A stretch of 38,307 bases of DNA from Treponema sp. GTDB taxonomy: Bacteria > Spirochaetota > Spirochaetia > Treponematales > Breznakiellaceae. The notes beneath the pieces were generated by a model. It saw nothing but the letters and a program-made list of their open reading frames with translations, was not told where the DNA came from and did not search any database. The stretch spans positions 1-38,307 of the forward strand of contig WQXG01000030.1 in the NCBI GenBank assembly GCA_009784975.1, written 5' to 3'. This document shows positions 31,749 to 38,307 of the stretch, piece by piece. The position numbers and the translations under genes are program-made. Every line of letters starts with the position of its first letter. Position 1 is the first letter of the stretch.

Positions 31749-32147
31749 ATGGCAGATAATAAAATAGAACAATACTTAATAGATTTAATGTTAACGTATC
31801 AGCAGGTAGACGATAGTTTATGGCTGCTGGACGATGAAGAGCACGTATTACAGGGTGTAGCCATTGTGTATGCCGAACCTCTGGTTGTTATCAGGGCAGA
31901 AATAATGGATATTCCAAAAGAAAATCTTTTGGAGCTATACACCAGGCTTCTTGGATTAAATGCCACGGATGTTGTACACGGAGCTTATGCGGTTGATAAC
32001 GACAATAAAAAAATAATTTTAATTAATACTCTGCAATATGACAGTATGGACTATGAAAATTTCCGGGCAGCGCTGGAGTCGTTCAGTCTTGCTTTGGCAG
32101 AGCATTATCCAATTCTTTCCAAATACAGGGAAAAATCAGGAGCCTAA
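31749..32147 (+). CDS. YbjN / Tir-chaperone-like small protein
   Basis: 132 residues with the alpha/beta layout of the YbjN and CesT-like fold: a first helix IEQYLIDLMLTYQQV, strands DSLWLLDDEEHVLQGVAIVY and PLVVIRAEIMD, helix ENLLELYTRLLGLNA, then strands YAVDNDNKKIILINTLQY and a last helix. It starts 5 nt after the STAS gene and ends 3 nt before pspA. In several bacteria such proteins are found next to pspA homologues, so it may be a PspA-associated chaperone or regulator. That function is inferred. Confidence 0.65.
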   Translation: MADNKIEQYLIDLMLTYQQVDDSLWLLDDEEHVLQGVAIVYAEPLVVIRAEIMDIPKENLLELYTRLLGLNATDVVHGAYAVDNDNKKIILINTLQYDSMDYENFRAALESFSLALAEHYPILSKYREKSGA

Positions 32148-32150
32148 AGC

Positions 32151-32840
32151 ATGGGTATCTTTTCTAGACTTAAAACGCTTATAGCCGCGAATGTAAACGC
32201 TTTGATTGGCAAAGCGGAAAAACCGGAAAAAATGTTAAATCAGCTTATTATCGAGATGAACGAACAGTTAATCGAATCCAAAAAAGCTGTCGCTATGGCA
32301 ATTGCGGACGAGAAAAAACTGGAACGCGAAAAAGATAATCAATTTGCGCAGTCAAAGGAATGGGAACGCAAGGCGATGCTCGCTGTAACAAGCGGCAAAG
32401 ATGATCTTGCAAAAGAAGCTCTTTTGCGCAAACAGGAATATGACAATGCCTCTGCCCAATATCAAAAACAATGGGAAGCCCAGAAACTTTCGGTAGATCA
32501 ATTAAAAGAAAGCCTGAGGGAACTGCAAACCAAAGTCGAAGAAGCCAGGCGTAAAAAAAATCTGCTTATTGCGCGCGCCAAACGCGCCGAAGCCCAGCAG
32601 AAAATTCAGGACACCATCTCCTCTGTATCAGTTAATCGCAGCGCTTTTGATGCATTTGACAGAATGGCTGCCAAAGTTGATGAAATGGAAGCAATGGCTG
32701 ATGCCTCCAAAGAACTACAGGATCTTAGCAGCGGCGCCAATCTGGAAAGACAATTCAGGGAATTGGAAAAATCAGATGCTTCTGCTGATATTATGCTGTT
32801 AGAACTAAAAGAAAAAATGAAAGCGCTGCCAGAAAAATAA
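32151..32840 (+). CDS. pspA: PspA/IM30 family membrane-stress protein
   Basis: 229 residues, almost wholly helical with long coiled coils, as in the ESCRT-III-like PspA/Vipp1 family. The family N-terminal helix is visible as [19 protein letters not shown], followed by [18 protein letters not shown]. The central heptads run from about 25 to 155, and the C-terminal half has [19 protein letters not shown]. It should assemble on the inner membrane and help preserve it under stress. Its stop TAA shares a base with the EF-G start (TAATG). No pspF or pspBC genes are here; control probably comes from the STAS-led promoter. Confidence 0.88.
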   Translation: MGIFSRLKTLIAANVNALIGKAEKPEKMLNQLIIEMNEQLIESKKAVAMAIADEKKLEREKDNQFAQSKEWERKAMLAVTSGKDDLAKEALLRKQEYDNASAQYQKQWEAQKLSVDQLKESLRELQTKVEEARRKKNLLIARAKRAEAQQKIQDTISSVSVNRSAFDAFDRMAAKVDEMEAMADASKELQDLSSGANLERQFRELEKSDASADIMLLELKEKMKALPEK

Positions 32841-34927
32841 TGACCAAAAATAATGTAAATAAAATGCGCAATATAGGTATAAGTGCGCATATCGACTCAG
32901 GAAAAACTACCCTCTCGGAACGGATTTTGTTTTATAGCAAAAAAATTCATGCCATCCACGAAGTCCGGGGCAAGGACGGCGTCGGCGCCACAATGGATCA
33001 CATGGAACTTGAGCGCGAACGCGGCATTACAATTCAATCCGCCGCAACTCAGGTGACATGGAAAGACTATACAATTAATGTAATTGACACGCCCGGTCAC
33101 GTAGATTTTACCATCGAGGTGGAAAGATCGCTGCGTGTGCTGGACGGCGCAGTCCTTGTATTGTGCGCAGTGGGCGGAGTGCAGTCTCAGTCCATCACTG
33201 TTGACCGTCAGCTTAAACGCTACAATGTGCCGCGCATTGCATTTGTTAACAAGTGCGATCGCACGGGAGCAAATCCTTTTAAGGTGCGGATTCAATTATG
33301 CGAAAAGCTCGGGCTTAATGCCGAGATGATTCAAATCCCAATCGGACTGGAAGATAAATTCGAAGGCGTTATAGACCTGGTAACAATGAAAGCCGTTTAC
33401 TTTGACGGACCTCAGGGCGAAACGCTCAGAACAGAAGAGATACCGGCTAATTTAAAAGCAGATGCGGAAAAATACCGCGAAGAATTGATGGATGCAATTT
33501 CAATGTTTGATGATGAGCTTGCGGAAAAATTTCTTGGCGGCGAAAAAATCCCGGAAGAAATGATTTATGCCGCAATACGCAAAGGAACTCTCGCCGAACA
33601 ATTTGTGCCTGTAATGCTGGGTTCCGCTTACAGATTTAAGGGTATTCAGCCGCTGCTGGACGGGGTAACATATTATCTTCCCGATCCGACAGAAATAAAA
33701 AATTATGCTCTTGATCTTGATAAAAACGAAGAAAAAACAGAATTAAACACCGATGAAAAAAGTCCCGTTGTTGCGCTTGGTTTTAAGCTGGAAGACGGCC
33801 AATACGGTCAGTTAACCTATGTGCGGGTATATCAGGGTAAAATTAAAAAAGGCGAAGAGCTAATAAATACCCGTTCAAAAAAAAGGTTTAAAGTCGGCAG
33901 GCTTGTGCGAATGCATGCAGACAGCATGGAAGATATAAGCGAAGGCAGCCCCGGAGATATCGTTGCTCTTTTTGGAATTGAATGTGCAAGCGGCGATACT
34001 TTCTGCGACAGCAGTTTAAATTACGCAATGACATCAATGTTTGTTCCTGCGCCGGTTATCTCGCTTGCAATTATGCCAAAAGATAAAAAAAGCGCAGATC
34101 AGCTTGCAAAGGCATTAAATCGTTTTACAAAAGAAGATCCTACTTTTCAAACTTTTGTAGATCCTGAATCCAACCAGACCATCATTAAAGGAATGGGGGA
34201 ACTGCATCTTGAAGTGTATATCGAGCGTATGCGCCGCGAATATAAATGCGATGTAGAAACAGGAATGCCGCAGGTTGCATACCGTGAGGCAATTACGCAG
34301 AAAGCGGAGTTCAATTACACTCACAGAAAACAAACAGGCGGCGCAGGCCAGTACGGGCGCGTGGCAGGATACATGGAACCGTTTACGGATGGTGATTACG
34401 AGTTTGAAGATTTGATTAAGGGCGGCTCAATCCCGACTGAATATGTGCCTAGCTGCGACAAAGGATTTAAAGAGGCGGTTAAAAAAGGCAGTTTGATAGG
34501 TTTCCCAATCGTTAATATCCGCTGTGTAATAAACGACGGCCAAAGCCATCCGGTAGATTCATCGGACATTGCTTTCCAGTCTGCGGCAATCGGCGCTTTC
34601 CGCGAAGCATACAATAAGGCGAAACCCTGCATTCTGGAACCAATCATGAAAGTATGGGTAGAAGGTCCGACAGAGTTTCAGGGAAACATTTTTGGCTCGA
34701 TCAACCAAAGACGCGGAATAATTATATCTTCTCTGGAAGACGGTCAATTTTCCCGCGTAGAAGCCGAAGTTCCGTTAAGCGAAATGTTCGGGTATTCCAC
34801 AATATTGCGCTCGCTTACACAGGGCAAAGCGGAATTTACAATGGAATTTGAAAAATACGCAAAAGTACCCCAAAATGTATCCGAAGTGTTAATCAACAAG
34901 AAGGAGAAAAACCATGGAGTTAAGTGA
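32840..34927 (+). CDS. fusA: Elongation factor G, spirochaete/mitochondrial EF-G1-like type
   Basis: 695 residues. GTPase motifs: AHIDSGKTT at 16-24, [10 protein letters not shown] at 61-70, DTPGH at 83-87 and NKCD at 137-140 (the usual M of NKMD is C). The segment [20 protein letters not shown] is more like mitochondrial EF-G1 than canonical bacterial EF-G, fitting the spd/mt clade known in spirochaetes, where one of two EF-Gs does translocation. Domains II to V follow, with GGAGQYGRV and [20 protein letters not shown] intact. It overlaps pspA by 1 nt and the next gene by 14 nt, so expression is tied to a membrane-stress gene. Confidence 0.93.
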   Translation: MTKNNVNKMRNIGISAHIDSGKTTLSERILFYSKKIHAIHEVRGKDGVGATMDHMELERERGITIQSAATQVTWKDYTINVIDTPGHVDFTIEVERSLRVLDGAVLVLCAVGGVQSQSITVDRQLKRYNVPRIAFVNKCDRTGANPFKVRIQLCEKLGLNAEMIQIPIGLEDKFEGVIDLVTMKAVYFDGPQGETLRTEEIPANLKADAEKYREELMDAISMFDDELAEKFLGGEKIPEEMIYAAIRKGTLAEQFVPVMLGSAYRFKGIQPLLDGVTYYLPDPTEIKNYALDLDKNEEKTELNTDEKSPVVALGFKLEDGQYGQLTYVRVYQGKIKKGEELINTRSKKRFKVGRLVRMHADSMEDISEGSPGDIVALFGIECASGDTFCDSSLNYAMTSMFVPAPVISLAIMPKDKKSADQLAKALNRFTKEDPTFQTFVDPESNQTIIKGMGELHLEVYIERMRREYKCDVETGMPQVAYREAITQKAEFNYTHRKQTGGAGQYGRVAGYMEPFTDGDYEFEDLIKGGSIPTEYVPSCDKGFKEAVKKGSLIGFPIVNIRCVINDGQSHPVDSSDIAFQSAAIGAFREAYNKAKPCILEPIMKVWVEGPTEFQGNIFGSINQRRGIIISSLEDGQFSRVEAEVPLSEMFGYSTILRSLTQGKAEFTMEFEKYAKVPQNVSEVLINKKEKNHGVK

Positions 34928-35630
34928 ATTAATTCAAAGAAGTCCCATCCGCATTTTTGAACAATCCATCAACGGCGGCCTTAAGCCCGGCGAAATCGGC
35001 GTAATCGCTTCACCCAATGGAGTGGGAAAAACATCGGTACTGGTGCAGCTGGCTCTTGATAAACTTCTTCACGGTAAAAAAATTATACATGTTTCCTTTA
35101 CCCGCTTTCTTGGACAGCACAACAATTATGTAACACTGTGGTATGAAGATATTTTTAACGAATTTATAAAACCGGACGAAGAAGATTTGGAAAATACTGC
35201 GGAAATAAAAAATGACCTTATAAAAAACCGCGTACTAATGAATTTCAGCCAGGACGGCGTTACAAAAGAGCAAATTTTAAGAAGCCTGCGCGCAATGATA
35301 ATTGAAGGCGGCTTTAAAGCCGACTCCATAATAATTGACGGATATGATTTTTCCCGCATAGATAATGCGAGTTTAACCAATGTTAAAAATTTCGCAGTAG
35401 AACTTGGGGTTAACGTCTGGTATAGCTGTTCTGTAAATGAAGAAAGCTATGATAAAGAAAACATACCGCAGGTATTAAGCGGTTTTGCAGATCAAATTGA
35501 TATTGTAATTGTGCTTCAGCCTAAAACAGATTATGTTGAACTTTCCATTTCCAAAGACAGGGGTTCAATAATTTCCAGATCCATGGCAATGAAACTGGAT
35601 CCTAAAACACTTTTAATTCTGGAAGCGTAA
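34914..35630 (+). CDS. RecA/KaiC-like P-loop ATPase of unknown role
   Basis: 238 residues. Walker A is SPNGVGKT at 33-40, preceded by the [12 protein letters not shown] strand typical of RecA/DnaB/KaiC folds. Walker B is SIIIDGYDF near 137-145. [21 protein letters not shown] then resembles the L2 and final strand layout of RadA/DnaB-like ATPases. There is no N-terminal zinc finger or Lon-type domain, so it is not RadA itself. SD AAGGAG precedes ATG 34914 inside the EF-G end, a 14-nt overlap. I do not know its function; the position after EF-G suggests a translation or stress role. Its 3' end overlaps the convergent HD gene by 18 nt. Confidence 0.7.
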   Translation: MELSELIQRSPIRIFEQSINGGLKPGEIGVIASPNGVGKTSVLVQLALDKLLHGKKIIHVSFTRFLGQHNNYVTLWYEDIFNEFIKPDEEDLENTAEIKNDLIKNRVLMNFSQDGVTKEQILRSLRAMIIEGGFKADSIIIDGYDFSRIDNASLTNVKNFAVELGVNVWYSCSVNEESYDKENIPQVLSGFADQIDIVIVLQPKTDYVELSISKDRGSIISRSMAMKLDPKTLLILEA

Positions 35631-36809
35631 ACTGCGGTAAGGATTACGCTTGTTTCTTAAAAACTGCTGATAAACCGCGCTGCTTTCATAGTAACAATCC
35701 AAACCTTTAAAAGACGAAGATTCATCACAGCGGTAAAGTTCCATGAGAAGCGGGAACAGCGGAGAGGACATTATCTGTTCGGTACGGAACAGCGGCAGAC
35801 GGGGCAAGGCGGCGGGGAGCATGTGGTTTCTTACGAGAAAGCAAATATCCTTTGTTATAGACGCGCCGAATCCCAGCCGTTCAAGAAAGCGCCGCGCCTG
35901 CATTTCTCCCAATTCGGCATGGCCGTCATAGCGGTGATAACTTGTGGAAGGAGCGATTGGTTTTCCGGAATCGTGCAGTAAAAGTCCCAGGGAGAGACGG
36001 AGATCGCTGCGGCCCCCGCCGGAAACTTTTCTGTGGCGGAAAGTTTCCATTGTGTGCACCCATGCGTTTCCTTCAGGGTGAAAATCTTTTGAATGATCGG
36101 CGTTTTCGATAATAGCCAGCTCCTTCCAAAACTTGCCTATAAAACCGCTTGCTTTTAATAATTCTAAACCCAGCCAGGGATTGGGAGAAGTAATCAGTTC
36201 CGAGAGAAAAACACGCTGATGTTCCTTGCTGGGCACCATGCTGTTGCCGTGAAGACCCAGATGAACAGCAATATTTTCAATAGTGCCAGGCGCCAGATCA
36301 GCATCCGCATCAAAATATTTTGCCAAAATTAAAGCTGCATCCATCAGCAGGAGAGTATGATCGATTTCAGAATCGAATCTATCTTTAATAATTTGCAGCG
36401 GGTCAATTTGCTCAACAGAAGGATTTCCGGGGAGCGTGCCTCTTTTAATTTTTTTAAGCAGCGGATGAATTCCGCGCGGATAATAAAAAGCGCTGGTTTT
36501 GCAATCCCGGTAAAAATCCAATAAAGAAAAAGAAGGATTATTATCTTTTATGGAATCTACGCATCTAAAATACCAGGTACGCGGGCAGTCGCCTGCTTCA
36601 TCCAGCGCCGCATCCGCAAGATCAACTCCTGGATAACGCAAGTCTTCAAAAAGCCCGGCTAATTCCGCAATCCCCGCATCAGTAAGAACATGAACACAAC
36701 CATTATTTTCCCCGCAGGAAAACGCACCTCTCCCCAGCCAAACATCGATCGCCCCAAATCCATAAAGATACGCAAAGAATTTTTTTGAGATCGAATCTAA
36801 AATATTCAT
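35613..36809 (-). CDS. HD-domain protein related to tRNA nucleotidyltransferase/poly(A) polymerase, head domain degenerate
   Basis: 398 residues. The C-terminal two thirds follow the CCA-adding/PcnB layout: a helical segment with SPNPWLGLELLKASGFI, then HPEGNAWVHTMETF, LGLLLHDSGKP near 279, and YDGHAELGEMQARRFLERLGF. These supply the HD metal ligands. The N-terminal 130 residues lack the GGxxRD and DxD motifs of the nucleotidyltransferase head, although VWLGRGAF and FSLLDFYRD stand where parts of it should be. It may thus be a phosphohydrolase that has lost nucleotide addition. ATG 36809 has AAAGGA upstream, 27 nt after rny. Confidence 0.7.
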   Translation of the reverse strand: MNILDSISKKFFAYLYGFGAIDVWLGRGAFSCGENNGCVHVLTDAGIAELAGLFEDLRYPGVDLADAALDEAGDCPRTWYFRCVDSIKDNNPSFSLLDFYRDCKTSAFYYPRGIHPLLKKIKRGTLPGNPSVEQIDPLQIIKDRFDSEIDHTLLLMDAALILAKYFDADADLAPGTIENIAVHLGLHGNSMVPSKEHQRVFLSELITSPNPWLGLELLKASGFIGKFWKELAIIENADHSKDFHPEGNAWVHTMETFRHRKVSGGGRSDLRLSLGLLLHDSGKPIAPSTSYHRYDGHAELGEMQARRFLERLGFGASITKDICFLVRNHMLPAALPRLPLFRTEQIMSSPLFPLLMELYRCDESSSFKGLDCYYESSAVYQQFLRNKRNPYRSLRFQN

Positions 36810-36836
36810 TGCGTATCCTTTTATAAATAAAACTCA

Positions 36837-38307
36837 TTACCTTGCGTATTCGGTTATTCTCGTTTCGCGTATCATCGTAACCTTTATACGGCCGGGATAC
36901 CGAAGATCGTTCTCTATTTTCTTGGCAATTTCCTTGGCAAGATCCTTTGTTTGCTCATCGTTAACAGCTTCGTTATTCACAAGTATACGCAGCTCACGGC
37001 CTGCCTGAACTGCAAAGGATTTTTCTACGCCGGTAAAGGCATTGGCAATACTTTCCAGATTTTCCAGGCGCTTCATGTAATTGTCCAGAGTTTCCTTGCG
37101 GGCACCCGGACGCGCTGCGGAAATTGCGTCGGCAATTTGCACAAGAACCGCTTCTATGCAGGTTGGCTCAATATCATTGTGGTGACTGCCGATAGCATTG
37201 ATGATACGCGGATCCTCGCCCATTTTACGCGCCATATCCATGCCGATTTCCGCATGGTTCTGATCGGAATCTGATTCAACACCTTTTCCAATGTCGTGCA
37301 GCAAGGCAGCGCGTTTCGCAAGATCTCTGTTGCAGCCGACTTCTGCAGCCAGCATACCGGCAATAATTGCCACTTCTCTTGAATGCTGGAGTACATTCTG
37401 ACCGTAACTGGTGCGGAAATACAAACGGCCAAGCGCGCGGACAGCGTCCTGCTTGATGTTGTGAATACCCAAATCAAAAAGAACCCTTTCGCCTTCTTCA
37501 AATATTTTCTGCGAAATGTCCTTGCTAACCTTAATTACGATTTCCTCGATTCTGGCCGGATGAATCCGCCCGTCAAGAATCAGCCGTTCAAGAGCAACCT
37601 TTGCTATTTCACGGCGCACCGGATCAAAGCAGGAAATTACAACCGCTTCGGGCGTGTCGTCAATGATAATGTCTGCGCCTGTTAAGGTTTCCAGGGTTCG
37701 GATATTTCGTCCTTCCCTTCCTATGATGCGCCCTTTCATTTCATCATTGGGCAGCGTAACAGTTGTTACTGTTACATCACCTGTCACTTCCGTAGAAAGC
37801 CGCTGAATCGTTGCAACAAGAATATCACGCGCTCTTTTTTCTGCCGCATGATTGGCTTCCTGCTCAATCTTGTTAATCAGCGTTTGAGCATCATGTTTTG
37901 CTTCGCTTTCCAGGTTCTTGATTATCAGAGCTTTTGCCTCATCAGAGGACAGCCCGGAAATACGTTCAAGTTCCGCACGATAACGCTGTTCCTCTTTGGA
38001 AAGCGCATCGTCCCGCTGCTGAAAGGTTTTTTCCTTCTCGACAAACAACTGTTCAGTATGCTCAATTTGAGCTATTTTTTTATCCAGTGTTTCTTCTTTT
38101 TGCACAACACGGCGTTCATACCGTTGCAATTCCGCCCTGCGTTCCCGAGTCTCCCTCTCCTGCTGGTTCCTTTCACGGATTATTTGTTCTTTCGCTTCAA
38201 GAAGAAGTTCTTTCTTCTTTGCCTCCGCTTCTTTTATTGCATCATGCTTTATTCGTTCTGCAAATTGCTCCGATGCCGTAAGTTGAAATCTGGCGTAAAG
38301 CCATCTA
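36837..38307 (-). CDS. rny: Ribonuclease Y (5' end outside window)
   Basis: The minus-strand frame is open to the window edge, so the TTG at 38129 is internal and the N-terminal membrane anchor lies outside. About 489 residues are visible. The first 150 or so, from WLYARFQLTASEQ, form the charged coiled coil. Then come a KH domain (GRIIGREGRNIRTLETLTGA, then IIIDDTPEAVVIS), the HD domain with ALLHDIGKG and HAEIGMDMARK, and GSHHNDIEPTC. The ending RYPGRIKVTMIRETRITEYA is the family's C terminus. It is the endonuclease that starts mRNA decay at the membrane in bacteria lacking RNase E. The HD gene follows 27 nt later, probably in one operon. Confidence 0.95.
   Translation of the reverse strand, partial: RWLYARFQLTASEQFAERIKHDAIKEAEAKKKELLLEAKEQIIRERNQQERETRERRAELQRYERRVVQKEETLDKKIAQIEHTEQLFVEKEKTFQQRDDALSKEEQRYRAELERISGLSSDEAKALIIKNLESEAKHDAQTLINKIEQEANHAAEKRARDILVATIQRLSTEVTGDVTVTTVTLPNDEMKGRIIGREGRNIRTLETLTGADIIIDDTPEAVVISCFDPVRREIAKVALERLILDGRIHPARIEEIVIKVSKDISQKIFEEGERVLFDLGIHNIKQDAVRALGRLYFRTSYGQNVLQHSREVAIIAGMLAAEVGCNRDLAKRAALLHDIGKGVESDSDQNHAEIGMDMARKMGEDPRIINAIGSHHNDIEPTCIEAVLVQIADAISAARPGARKETLDNYMKRLENLESIANAFTGVEKSFAVQAGRELRILVNNEAVNDEQTKDLAKEIAKKIENDLRYPGRIKVTMIRETRITEYAR

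Noticed and set aside
36837-38129. Treating TTG 38129 as the start of rny.
   Set aside because: The upstream codons continue the RNase Y coiled coil (WLYARFQLTASEQ) to the window edge.

Overview
The window comes from a spirochaete, most likely a Treponema or a close relative of the gut treponemes. This is a judgement from protein character, not a search. The pointers are a mitochondrial-EF-G1-like elongation factor G, a multi-TM chemotaxis receptor, RNase Y, pyruvate:ferredoxin oxidoreductase, and several proteins whose style I associate with treponemes. Both ends cut genes: the left edge truncates the 5' end of a DNA methyltransferase and the right edge truncates the 5' end of rny.

Layout. 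1-3432 is an AT-rich accessory block: the tail of a type IIG-like methyltransferase, a TcmP-like protein, its usual Gp37/Gp68-family partner with three cysteines, a CTCTGCG tandem string, an orphan mini-ORF and a DUF2442 protein. 3501-23480 is mostly chromosomal housekeeping: class A PBP, an RNase II-type exonuclease, an alternative sigma factor, a small protein coupled to a YciO/YrdC protein, cardiolipin synthase, a MalT-like LuxR regulator, a lone amino-acid ABC permease, a GT4 glycosyltransferase with a DEAD-box helicase, a divergent sigma-like protein, an exported protein with an NrnA-type DHH phosphoesterase, a mannitol/fructuronate dehydrogenase and an MCP. 23472-26654 is a scarred region: a YoeB-type toxin-antitoxin pair between 21-bp direct repeats, 3' remnants of three genes (a surface-protein-like tail, a U32 peptidase, and a second PFOR tail with its terminator), a solitary DUF234-type ATPase, and three tandem nested palindromes. 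26655-38307 is housekeeping again: PFOR, a TrmJ-like methyltransferase, a five-gene operon (STAS/zinc ribbon, YbjN-like, PspA, EF-G, RecA-like ATPase), a CCA-type HD protein and RNase Y.

How the parts may work together. Several genes touch envelope biology (PBP1A, cardiolipin synthase, glycosyltransferase, PspA). RNA turnover is well represented (RNase II family, RNase Y, DEAD helicase, NrnA-like nanoRNase), although these genes are not in one operon. Regulation is the most interesting layer. The alternative sigma factor has a textbook sigma-54 -24/-12 promoter with GG-N10-GC spacing, which recalls the RpoN-to-RpoS cascade of Borrelia. A set of genes without Shine-Dalgarno sequences (PBP1A, cls, GT4, MCP, the LuxR regulator, RNase II and trmJ) have sigma-70-like -10 hexamers ending 5 to 8 nt before the ATG, which predicts leaderless mRNAs. 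No tRNA, rRNA, CRISPR array or intact transposase was seen.
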